NCBI GenBank assembly: GCA_032164245.1
Contig: JAVMKO010000003.1
Span: forward strand, 92,317,890 to 92,381,889
Length of the DNA stretch: 64,000 bases
Direction: 5' to 3'
Origin: Sternotherus odoratus
Lineage: Eukaryota > Chordata > Testudines > Kinosternidae
Shown here: positions 30,481 to 41,346 of the stretch, piece by piece
Layout: the number at the start of each line of letters is the position of its first letter
Position numbering within the stretch: position 1 is the first letter of the stretch
Program-made: the position numbers and the translations under genes
The notes under the pieces: model-generated
What the model was told of the DNA's origin: nothing
Seen by the model: the letters and a program-made list of their open reading frames with translations, nothing else
The model's database searches: none

Positions 30481-33400
30481 AGTGTGGTTGTGAGAGGATG
30501 GTGGTGGTGGTGGTAGGAACCCAGTAGTCATTGCCCAGTGTGTTTAAAAGGATAAAATGAATGGTTCCCAGAGGTAAAAGACCTGGGATTTGATGATTGG
30601 CTTTAGGCTTATAGGATGGGATGGGACATTGTGGCCTTCATGAGCTCAGGTCAGACCTTGTAGGCTGAGGTCCCTGCCCTGCTGTACCCACTGTCCTTGC
30701 AGCAGGAGGGTGGTAAGACTCCAAGTAAACTGAGTCCTGGGGGCTAGGCTGATGAGAGCTTAGCCCAGGTTATGGGTTATATGGTAGGATCTCTGTAATC
30801 CCTGGACTAGAACCAATTAAATACCTGGTATAGGAAAGTATGTGTGAAGGGTGAGTAAAGGAAGGAAGTGGCGGATAGACAGTGTGTGCATAGAAGAAAT
30901 TAGGGGAAAGATGAAGTTGGGATACTCACTGACATATAGACTGGAGAGCACAAGTTTGAGGTAGACTGGATATGTCATAAGAATGAGAGAAGAATGACCA
31001 GAAAAGAAAGCATGGGAGGAAGAGGACAGTAAGAAAGGATGTGCAAGACTGAGGATATAATGGAAAGACTTTGTCAAGAGAAGTTTGAAGAGAAAAGGAC
31101 TGGAACTCCAAGACACAGTGTGGCACACACCAGAAGGAGTGGCGAAGAAAAACTGTGGGCACTTCCGACTGTGTGTAAAGAGGAATTGGAGTTGAGAAGT
31201 GAAATGAAGTGTTGTAATCACTGCCTGGAAATAGTTTGCCAAGAGAACATTGTTAGAGCAGTAATCAATATACAGAAAAGGAGGAGTTTCTTCAGCAAAA
31301 GGGTTTGTGGAAAAAATCTGTCACATGAACTAGCAGTAGCTGCTGGTGTAATAAGAGGTTAAGATTAAACAGGACAATCATTGGGACAATACCTGTACAT
31401 GTCTGCAGAGAAGCTGGTTGTTCCTGTCACAATTTAGAAGTTGGATTAGGTGGGCCAAAGGTTCTTTCCACCCAGAAATGTGTATTTCTATGGTACTGTA
31501 GATTCATCTAAGGTTGGTGATATTTACAAAATAAATAGCTATTACCAATTTTTGCCATCCTGTTTTTAACTTTACAGTTAAAAGTAAAAATGATTTTTGT
31601 AATAGGAATAGAAGGTGTGTTATTTTTTAAGCATGATAATTGTCTGCAACAGAATTCTTGTTTAAAGGAATTTTATTCTTTATAGGAAGTTTGGGGGAGT
31701 TTTAAAGTTTACCTGATGGTGATGTACAATAAACCAGGTGAGCTAGTAAGATACATTCAGAACGGAGGTTTACTGATTGATAATCAAGGCAGAAGTTAAT
31801 ATTTTGGCTACTGGAGGAGGATATTTTTTGCACTGCTTGAGAGCTCTTCCTTCTTCTAAGAAGTCCAGCCTTTACAAAAAAGTGAGATGCAATATCATTG
31901 AGCTTTTAAGAAGCCATTTACTTAGTGTATTGTTTTATATTTATATTTATTATTTTTAGTCTGTCACAAAATATTAATATGAAACTGAAATGTGAGTTTA
32001 TTGTTGGTCTCTCATGTTGTACTGATTCTGTGGACTTGTATAATGAAGTGCTGTTGTGATACAGGGAAATACATTCTATTATAATGATAATGTAGAAAAA
32101 TAAAGTCAGAAATTCAAATCAGTGCTTACAGCACAGTTGTCGGTGGCCCTTTTGTGCCTAATAAGGTTTCCCAAAAGACAAATGTATCTGTATATATTTG
32201 ACACATATGGGATGTGGGAATTCTCATGTGAAATCCCAATCAAATCATTTTAGAGGCATGATGATGTCTGTTCAGTTCACTGAACACTATGCTATTCCTT
32301 CTGGAATAGGATCTGCTTGTCGCTTACACAGGTCTTAAAATCAAGACGACTGACTGGGGAATACTGAATAAACTCCATTAGCACATGAGAACAGCAGAAC
32401 TGAAGGGCGAAATGCTGTGGACATTTTTAAGGTCACCCAATGAGTCTTACGAGGTTGTTATATAATTCCTTTCTGCAAATACATTCTGGTATTTGCATTT
32501 GTTATGTTAAAAGACTGCCATTGTAATGGAATCAGTTGGTTATAGTGTCATGCAAATTTAAGGGTTAGTACATTATTTATGATACGTGTGTTTTAATCAG
32601 TAGCTTTTTTCATTGCCTTTTGTTTTAGATTTTCTCTCTCATGATTCAGGCTGTATTTTTAATATCTATGTAGACTCCAGTGTAAAACGTTCCCTACATC
32701 AGGAAATTCTGGAAAATGTGGTATTCTGCTCACTAATGAGAATTTTATATTTTGGTAGAGTGGTTTGCCTTTTTACCCCCCATTGTCAAGAGTACATAAA
32801 ACTGATTTCCATTTATAGTTCCAATTTAAATTGTTGAATAAACGTATCAATGAAAATTGATTTATATCAAGTTGGCCATTCACATCAGCTTAGCCAAATG
32901 ACATTTATAAAGGAATTCCATAATGAATATATGTGGATATTGAGCATTGATAAGAACTGAGCTAGTGATAACTAATAAACGTTTTTCGTTGGGCAGCAAA
33001 GTACACATATTTATCTTTAACAGAGTGACCCACCAAAGCATTGTCAGACAGCCAATCAGATAAAGGTCAACTATTGAGCACTCAATGAGTCAGTACACTG
33101 AGCACCTGAGTGACTTGGGCAGTTCTATCTTATTTTTAATGGAATATTTCTATTTGAATAGTACATTTTAAAGTACAGTTAAATAAAGAAATGAAAATTC
33201 TCTGAAATAAATGTAAAGTTTAAATGCTTCTTATTTTTGAGGTGTAGCTCAAAGGAAATTGTGAATACTGAAAGCAAAAAAATGTTTCACTTTATTCTTT
33301 TTAATTTCCTTGCACTTTTCATTTAGCAGACTAACTCTCCCCCACACTGTGATTAAAATGGGAAGGAAAGATCAGCTAAAAAAAAAATCAAGAGATTAAA

Positions 33401-33911
33401 GAGGAAGATATATGATTTTTCTTCAATTGTCTTTGGTCAGTAATACAGGGGTTTAAGTTTCATACTCTAATTCAACACCTTGAGTATTTTATTCCTCCAT
33501 AATATTTTAATATGTGGTTAATTTAGTCATTGAGTTCAAACTGGTTTCAATGTACATAAAAAGGATGCAACTATTTGATTCTATGCAAAGTGTACAATAC
33601 TTGTCCTATTCCAAAAGCACTTTTGTATGTTTATTAACAGATCAGTTTCTTGATTTATCATGTATAATACACTAAGGTCAGATTCAGATTGATGATATAT
33701 CTACACTGTAGGCTTGCTGCTTGTTGTTGCTCAACCTCCCATTCCCCACTACCCACACTCAAAATCCTTAAAAGCAGATATAAGCGCACGTTGAACGCAT
33801 GCTGGCATGCTACATTGGGGATATGGGACAAATTGTGTGTTGAGCTGTGAGCAGTGTACCACTTTGCAGTTTGGAGAGTGCTCATGTTTAGTTTGTCCTC
33901 CAATTCCATCT
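30481..33911. other. Intergenic stretch, no gene seen
   Basis: The left 300 bp may still belong to the DIRS 3' part. From 30840 to 31250 the plus strand is purine-rich (GAAGGAAG, GAGAAGAATG), which gives a spurious 141-residue minus frame. The rest is AT-rich, with no homologous exon. Confidence 0.5.
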
Positions 33912-34034
33912 AGGGTGACCAGATAGCAAGTGTAAAAAATTGGGACAAGGGGTAGGGGGTAATAGGAGCCTATATTAGAAAAAGCCCCCAAAATCGGGAC
34001 TATCCCTATAAAATTGGAACATCTGGTCACCCCA
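33911..34034. mobile_element. Palindromic MITE (TAGGGTGACCAGAT ends), copy 1
   Basis: The ends TAGGGTGACCAGAT and ATCTGGTCACCCCA are inverted repeats. The interior has TAATAGGAGCCTATATTAG and CGGGACTATCCCTATAAAA. The copy at 39975-40092 shares end and interior sequence. No clear target duplication is seen for this copy. Confidence 0.8.
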
Positions 34035-35334
34035 TACCCATAATTCCCTGTATCTTCCAGCCCTTCTATCTACTCACTTCCCTCTTGCTGCCTCTGCAAT
34101 GGAAGCCACCTGCTGGTTTATATACACTTGCTTGGTGTTTAACCCTTCATTTCCATGTGGCCCACTCCAGTTCCTGTCCAGTTCAGCCAAGCTCTGCCAA
34201 ACAGTAAGATGTCCACCCCCTAGTATGCTGCTAGCTGGTCAAAGGAGCACTCCAGGGTTGTGGTTAATGGGGTGTGAATACAGCCAGGATCATGATTTTG
34301 TGAGAAGCACCTGAAATATCCACTTTTATGAGACCATCTAGACAACACTGGTGGAGGTGAGCATCAGCTGGACTGGTGTGCAGTGCAGGGCATGTATCAA
34401 ATGCCTAAAGACCCTCTACTGCAAGGATAAGGATGGCAACAGCAAGTCCAGCCACCCATCTATATGCACCATCTGTGAGTTTGATTGGGTGCTTGATACC
34501 GCCATGAATAGAGCTCACCATCCTCCATGGAATCCCGAATTGGAATTCATAAGGCATCTGCGTTCCTTGCTCAAGGAAGGACTCAGAACTTTTTCTTACG
34601 TGTCTCCACCCCTTCCATCCACTTAACTGTGATCTGTAACTGCTCTCAGCCAACATGCTTGGTTGAACTTGTCCTTCCTGATCCACTGTATCCCCTTCAG
34701 GAAGTTCAAAACTAGTATCTATTATCAACGAAGAGTCTTGTAGCACCTTATAGACTAATACGGTTATAGAAACTTGATAATGGAGATTCTTTTTCACTTG
34801 GTAAATGTTGCTTTTCTGTTTGTTTCGATTTCTAACTGTGCTGCTTATGAAGTTGGAAATGGGTATGGATTTTGTTGTTTATGTTCTTGTTTGTGAAGCA
34901 GCATCCCCAACAATTGTCAGGATTATTTTTGGAAAAGATTTAACTGTTTCTAGGATGCCAGCCAAAGGAACACAAGCTGGCATAAACTGACAGTATTTTC
35001 CTTTTGATGTTCAATGTGTACTAATATTTTTCTGTGGTGTTAGAAGAATAATGTGCCTGGAACTGGCATTCACTGCTAAAAAAAAAGAAAAGAAAAAGAA
35101 AAAAAAAAGAATAGATTTTTCTCTTTAAAATGCTTTGAAAGGCACCACTCTGGCAACACTGGAAGTCTTTTGTTTAGTCACCACCTGCTTTTTATCTTAG
35201 CTCTCTTGCTGCCTTCCTGCAGGATGAGTCAGGAGTTAATATAGTCCTGCCCTCTCTTTCCTCATCTCCCACTTTCTCCCTAAAAGTCCAAGTCAGCAAA
35301 AGGAAGGATGTTCATGTTGGCTTCTCTTTCCCTT
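34035..35334. other. Intergenic stretch with repeat scraps
   Basis: The text near 34722-34765 (AGAGTCTTGTAGCACCTTAT, then AGACTAATACGG) is a scrap of the dispersed repeat also present at 51095-51230. The segment 35130-35290 shares diverged sequence with 38730-38870 (AATGCTTTGAAAG, CACCACC, GCTGCC...AGGA). An A-rich run lies at 35078-35110. No gene is identified. Confidence 0.5.
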
Positions 35335-37241
35335 AACATAAGAACATAAGAAAGGCCGTACTGGGTCAGACCAAAGGTCCATCCAGCCCAGTATTCTGTC
35401 TACCGACAGTAGCCAATGCCAGGTGCACCAAAGTGTGCAAACCTAGCAGGTAATGATCAAGTGATCTCTCTCCTGCCATCCATCACCCCCCTCTGACAAA
35501 CAGAGGCTAGGGACACCATTTCTTACCCATCCTGGGTAATAGCTATTAATGGTCTTAACCTCCATGAATTTATGTAGTTCTCTTTTAAATCCTGTTATAG
35601 TCCTAGCTTTCACAACCTCCTCAGGCAAGGATTTCCACAGGTTGACGGTGTGCTGTGTGAAGAACTTCCTTTTATTTGTTTTAAACCTGCTCCCCATTAA
35701 TTTCATTTGGTGACCCCTAGTTTTTATATTATGGGAACAAGTAAATAACTTCCTTTTTTACTTTCTCCATACCACTTATGATTTTATATACCTCTGTAAG
35801 AGGGGTTACCCCCAGCCTCTATGCTCCTGAGTACAAAGGCTGGGCCTCTTCTATGCCAGACCAACAAGTCCTTTTTCCCCCCACACCCCCCACTTTGCCA
35901 GTTGGGGCTTTTGGGGTTACCAGTCGCTGCCACCAATCAAGTATACTTCCAAAACCTTGGAGGGGCCCACAATCTTCCCCACCCCAACTTTGTCCCCTTC
36001 ACTGGGTTTCAAAGTCAGATACCTGGAGGCTGCTTTCTGTCCTTCACCCTCCCCGGCTGAAGGCAGACTTCCCCCACCCCTGTCTCTCTGTACCTGAGAG
36101 GCAGACACCTGGAGACTGCTTCCTCCCTCCCCCGTCTAACCTGACGGTAAGGAGAGACAGTCTTCACACTCCAGCTAGGCCCCTAGCTGGCCTGGTTCCT
36201 ATTCCCCCTTCCCAACTGGAAGCAGAGAAAAACCCTAAGGGAAATAAACCAGGCGGTTTTTTAACTAGAAAATTTAATAAAGAAAAAGGTTAAAGCAGAG
36301 ATACAGACACTTTACATTTGGGGTTCCCCACTTTGTTCTGAAAAGGAAAGAACACCCCAAAAGGCACGACTTAATAGAAGAATCAAAATTACTTACACCA
36401 GCTAAGTACAAATATCAGAAAAAGGTAGTGCCATCTTTATAGCCAAAGATGGTCTAGAACCCTTGCCAGCTACCTTGGCAAGCCTCCTGCCTCATGTGCA
36501 GCCAAGATGGAACTGACTGTTTTGCTCCTCCCTTCTTCCTGGGCTGGAGGCTCCTCCCTCCCTCATGGCAGAGAAACTCCCATGTCACCTGTCTCAGACA
36601 ACATAGCCCCCACCCAGGCAAGGCACCCTCCATACTTATGACAACCTCTATCATATCCCCCATTAGTCTCCTCTTTTTCCAAGCTGAAAAGTCCTAGCCT
36701 CTTTAACCTCTTCTCATATGGGACCCGTTCCAAACCCCTAATCATTTTAGTTGCCCTTCTCTGAACCTTTTCTAATGCCAGTATATCTTTTTTGAGATGA
36801 GGAGACCATATTTGTACACAGTATTCAAGATGTGGGTGGCACCATGGATTTATATAAGGGCAATAAGATATTCTCCGTCTTGTTCTCTATCCCTTTTTTA
36901 ATGATTCCTAACATCCTGTTTGTGTTTTTGGCTTCCACTGCACACTGTGTGGATGTCTTCAGAGAACTATCCATGATGACTCCAAGATCTTTTTCCTGAT
37001 TAGTTGTAGCTAAATTAGCCCCCATCATATTGTATGTATAGTTGGGGTTAATTTTTTTCCACTGTGCATTACTTTACTTTTATCCACATTAAATTTCATT
37101 TGCCATTTTGTTGCCCAATCACTTAGTTTCTTGAGATCTTTTTGAAGTTCTTCACAGTCTGCTTTGGTCTTAACTATCTTGAGCAGTTTAGTATCATCTG
37201 CGAACTTTGCCACCTCACTGTTTACCCCTTTCTCCAAATCT
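35335..37241 (-). mobile_element. CR1 LINE 3' portion, interrupted by an LTR
   Basis: The inverted tail (AACATAAGAACATAAGAAAG) and CGTACTGGGTCAGACCAAAG begin at 35335. The minus strand encodes KLMGSRFKTNKRKF and NLWKSLPEEVVKA at the 3' side. Beyond the LTR it continues with MIRGLERVPYEKRLKRLGLF (36745 down), then MMGANLATTNQEKDLGVIMD, and finally NSEVAKFADDTKLLKIVKT with the catalytic FADD box (about 37200). The CR1 is 5'-truncated just upstream of that box. The LTR insertion at 35795-36643 splits the C-terminal region. Confidence 0.92.
35795..36643. mobile_element. Solo LTR of an ERV-like element nested in CR1
   Basis: The 849-bp segment has TG...CA ends (TGTAAGAGGGGTTACC and CATACTTATGACA). 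It is flanked by a perfect 5-bp duplication ACCTC (35790-35794 and 36644-36648), and removing it restores a continuous CR1. AATAAA occurs on the plus strand at 36243 and 36276. A TATA-like CTATAAAG is on the minus strand near 36440, so the orientation is undecided. No internal retroviral coding sequence remains. A 171-residue open frame inside is not a gene. Confidence 0.85.
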
Positions 37242-39974
37242 TGCTGTGCCCTATGAACTCTGGGATTTCAGCACTAGGGTAGAGAGAGTTGAACACTATG
37301 CCCCCTGTTATGTTTCAGACAAAACTAAATTATCGTAGGTGGTGATCGTCAGGACATTAATATTTCTATCCGCCTACACCAGTATTGCCAGGCTTAGAAG
37401 TTCCAAAATCATGGGTCAGACCCCCCAAAATCAGAAAACTGTTTTATTTTAAAGATCACTTCATGCTTTTTGGGCTGTCTTTGGATTTTTGAACTCTCTC
37501 TGCCCACCTACGGTGTGTGTGTGTGTGTGTGTGTGTGTTGCCAAATTTATAGAGTCAGGTGATCTGACCCCTGCCACAGATGCTCTTGCTGGCTGCTTAA
37601 GGGTGTGGATCCCAAACCTCAAAATTATAATGAATTAATGATGCACATCCCAGCTTCACATCTGCCACTCCAGAGCCCTGCAATTAATTCTGCCTGTCAG
37701 CACAAGATCTGTCCCTGCCCCAGAGCTGCACCTTTGCTCCTCCTGCCATTCCAGGGATTATTTACTCACTGTCTCCCTTCCCAGGCCTGGTGTTGCTTGG
37801 CTGGGAAAGTGTAGAGGTTGAGAAGCCACAGTTGCCCTGAGCGGCTGGGCTCATTCCTCCTTCCCCTGCCCCTCCTGGGAGAATGGTGCCAGCTCCTGAG
37901 GGGAAGGGGCTCTTCCTATTTCCTACAGCAGTTCTGATTGGTTGCCCTTCTCTGGGAAGCTGGGAAAGCAGCCAATCAGAGGGGGTTCCCCCAGTAGGCA
38001 GGGTTGAAATTTGTTTGAGGGCAGGAGCTTCTCCCATCATGGCCAGATAGGCTCCATCAGGAGGCAAGAATTGCTTTCCTCGCCAGGGCTGGCACACTGC
38101 CTCCTTGTTAGTTGCTTCCCAGATGTGAAAGAGAGGAGAAAGCACCCAAGATCTTACAGCTTGGTCTGCCAAAGGCCACCCAATCTTGTTCAGCATTAGA
38201 AGCCTTGAGTCATAGGGAAAGAGGGTCAGAAAATGGGAGGTCCAAGGCCAGGAACCCAACAGAAGGTCCAAAACCAGGCACTGATTAATCAAAGTACCCT
38301 GAGAACCTAGGCAAATTGGGAACATTTGGACCATCCAAGCCCCCTGAAGGATCACTGGAATCAAATGAGCGGCAATTGTTGGCCCAAGATGCAGACTCTG
38401 TAAGGCTAGTAGCAAAGGGAGCTGAGACAGAATTTTTGGGAAAAGTCACTTCACCCCTCACTGTGGGGATGGCAAATGGACTCAGCTGGGAAATAATCTG
38501 TTTCAATTCTGATGAGAAACCCATAAATCTCTTGTTCCTGCAGAAGCCAGGAAGAGACAGAAGTATTCTGGGAATATAGTTTCACTGTTTGTGGAGCGCT
38601 AACCAAAGGCGCAGAGACACAATTCATACCAATAACATTGTTCTTTTCTATGTTTAATGCACAGTGGTATTTCACAGGCGCACTGAAAGAATAGAATCTA
38701 TGGAGCTAACGTCCTCGGGAGGAAAATGTATTTTTTCATTGAAAATGCTTTGAAAGATGCCAGATTAACAATGCTAGAGACAGAAGCCTCTGCTTTGTTC
38801 ACCACCAACTTCTGTCTCTTCTCACCTGCTGCCCTCCCCCAGGAGGAGCGGGATGTTAATTTGGGATAAGCTCTAATCCCCAACAAACCTGGGTGGATGG
38901 CCCAGCCAGCTGGAGGCTCTCTAGAGAACAGTAAGCTAAGTACAAGCTCTCTCTAAATCATGCAGCTAGGTGAGGGAGGGAGAATTGCGGAGGGAATTGG
39001 AATCTACCTCTTACCATGCCCTTCCACAGGGTCCAGTGGAAGGTTCTTTGCCGCATGTTTGTCCAGAGGCTCTGCTGCTTATCAGGGTTGTACAGGTGGA
39101 GAGAACATGGCTGGACTGAGGGCTCCATCTTCCACTGCTCCTCTCAGCTGAGGGAAAAGGACTCCAGGTTGGTGTGCCGGCTTCATCGCACACACCACAG
39201 TCTCTTACATTTCTCCAGCCTCTGAAGGAACCTTGCATCTGGTCTACATGGCTCCTCCTCTTTCACCATGGCGCCCGGCACAACCCAGCCTATGGAGATT
39301 GCATGGTTACTGTCTGGTCCAACTCATTCTGGCTCCACTTACTCATTGCAATACTCCACATGATACAAATTAGGCAAGAGAAGGGCTTTGGCTTGGTCCA
39401 AATGACAGGGATGCTGCCTTTCAAGTCAACATTGCAGGACTATGTTTCTCCCGGTTCTAAGGAGGATTGAGTCAGGACAGAGCCAGAAGCCAGATTCTTA
39501 GAGGGAAAGTAATGATATGCAGACCCCTGACCCACAGATCTTCCCCAGCTCTGAACACAGAACTTAACCTGTTGCCTTCCTCTGCCTTAATATACTTCAC
39601 CATTCACTTCTCTTCTATCCTCATATCCCTGTCTAAGTCGGCAATGGAACAGGAAGCTGAGAGGACCGAGGCATGAAGGAAGCTGAGAAGGATCGAGGCA
39701 TTTTGAGAGGGGTCCTGGGCATTTTATTCTGACTTGTAGCTCTCTTCATCCCTTGTCCCTTTTGTGGTAGATCGGGTCATAACAGTGTGTTAGGACTGTT
39801 TTTCTTCTACAAGGTGGGAAAGAAGTAGTATTTGAAAAGTGATTCACTGGAGCCTAGTGAAATTAAAAAAAAGAAACATGAGCAAAAAATACATTATGGC
39901 ACCAAAATGGTCAATTCAGATGTGTGCTGCATGGGGGGGGGGGCACACCTGAAAGGTATTGCACTGAAGGGACT
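37242..39974. other. Intergenic stretch with simple repeats, no gene seen
   Basis: A TG-dinucleotide run lies at about 37513-37540, inside a dispersed repeat (CAATCATGGGTCAGA and GAGTCAGGTGATCTGACCC region, 37380-37580). A related copy may be at 56810-56950. The minus frame at 37762-38415 (217 residues) is the longest here, but I recognise no family and codon quality looks random. A G run lies at 39932-39941. Confidence 0.5.
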
Positions 39975-40092
39975 TAGGGTGACTAGACAGCAAATGTGAA
40001 AAATCGGGATGTGTGGGTAATAGGAGCCTATATAAGAAAAAGACCCCAAAATCAGGACTGTCCCTATCAGATCGGGACATCTGGTCACCCCA
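39975..40092. mobile_element. Palindromic MITE copy 2 with 8-bp target duplication
   Basis: The 118-bp unit TAGGGTGACTAGACAG...CATCTGGTCACCCCA is flanked by perfect AAGGGACT copies at 39967-39974 and 40093-40100. An 8-bp duplication indicates a hAT-type mechanism for this small palindromic family. Interior sequence (GTAATAGGAGCCTATATAAG) is shared with the copy at 33911-34034. Confidence 0.9.
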
Positions 40093-40819
40093 AAGGGACT
40101 ACAGAGGTTAGGGAAAGTTTAAGAGTTCACACATGCATAGTGGTGGTGAGGATGTGAATTTGTGTAAATAGCTGAAGAATGTGGTCTGAGTGTATTCTGA
40201 AAGCCACAAATCCCAAGGAAGGAGAATCAAATGTTTAGTGTATAGAACTAGAAGTAATAGGTTAGGATGAAAAATAGAAAATATAGGCTGAATTTCAGGA
40301 CAAAGTTCTGGACACTGAGGTCTATTACAATGTGGAATGTGGAAGCTCTGTTTTTTAGGAACTTTTAAAATGGAACTGGAAAAATTATTAGTAAATATAC
40401 AATAGGCAGCAGTCTGGCAGTAGTAGAGAGATCGATTAGATGAGCTAATGGCATTTTGTGCCATTTCTAACACTTCTGAGTCTATGAAACCATAAACGTT
40501 GGCTAAAAGGTTAGAAATGTTAGGAGCTGGAAAAGGTCACCCAGCCCAAAGTGCCTGTCTTTGTAAAAATTTGGACCCTTCTTTCCTTCTTTTTCATCAT
40601 GTTTATATCTACTGTATATTATCTGTTTATGCTTTTCTAATGTGACCATCAACATAGGACCAAGGTCAGCCTTCCCCTTCCAAAATCAAAAGTTGGTGAA
40701 AGTAATCAATGTTTTCAACATCTCTGTATTTTTTGCAGGGAGGACAGGGCCTGGTAAGGAAATTACAAATTCATTTTTAATAACACTACAAAATATATTT
40801 TGTTAGATAATTTAGGCCC

Positions 40820-41346
40820 TGTGGCAAGGTGCTGGCCAGGAGTGCCTGAGCCAGCCCTGCCGGCCCTTTAAGAGGGAGCAGAAGCCTGCACACCTCCCTT
40901 GCAGAGAAGCCTAATTAGCCACCTGGGCTGCAGGGCAATCAGCCTGGACGAGTGGCACCTGGCAGCCTCCTAGGGGGATAAAAGGCCTGCCAGGAAGCAA
41001 GCCCAGTGTGGTGGGGATGGTATAGAGTGAGGTGGTGGTGGCGGCGGCGGCGGCAGCAGGAGCTATTCAGAGCTGAGTGTGTGAGTTTGTGTGGAGCTAT
41101 CAAGAGCTGTGTGAGTTTGTGTGAGCTATCAAGAGCTGTGTTTGTATTATTGTATTAGGGGCTGAACTATATAGAGTTTGTAGAGCCAGAACCTGTGGAG
41201 CTATTTAGAGCTGTGTATTAATGAACTGTTTTAAGCTGTATATATTGGTGGTGGGGTCCTGCACTGTTAATTAAAGAGCACTGTTTGATGCAAAGAAGGG
41301 TTTCCTGCCTGTGTTCCTGCGAGGGGTGAGAAGGCGATCTGTCACA
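40820..41346 (+). mobile_element. Solo LTR, Gypsy-type
   Basis: The 527-bp segment starts TGTGGCAAGGTGCTGG and ends GGCGATCTGTCACA. Direct GCCC copies at 40816-40819 and 41347-41350 form a 4-bp duplication. A TATA-like GGATAAAAGG (about 40976) and an ATTAAAG (about 41271) fit plus orientation. A GGTGGTGGCGGCGGC run lies near 41031, and AGAGCTGTGTGAGTTTGTG units repeat between 41065 and 41140. No internal coding sequence adjoins it. Confidence 0.8.

Noticed and set aside
35778..36293. 171-residue plus-strand frame
   Set aside because: It lies inside the solo LTR and crosses its left border. It has no domain and is Pro/Ser-rich by composition.
37502..37540. TG run considered as a regulatory element
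   Set aside because: It is an ordinary dinucleotide microsatellite inside a dispersed repeat.
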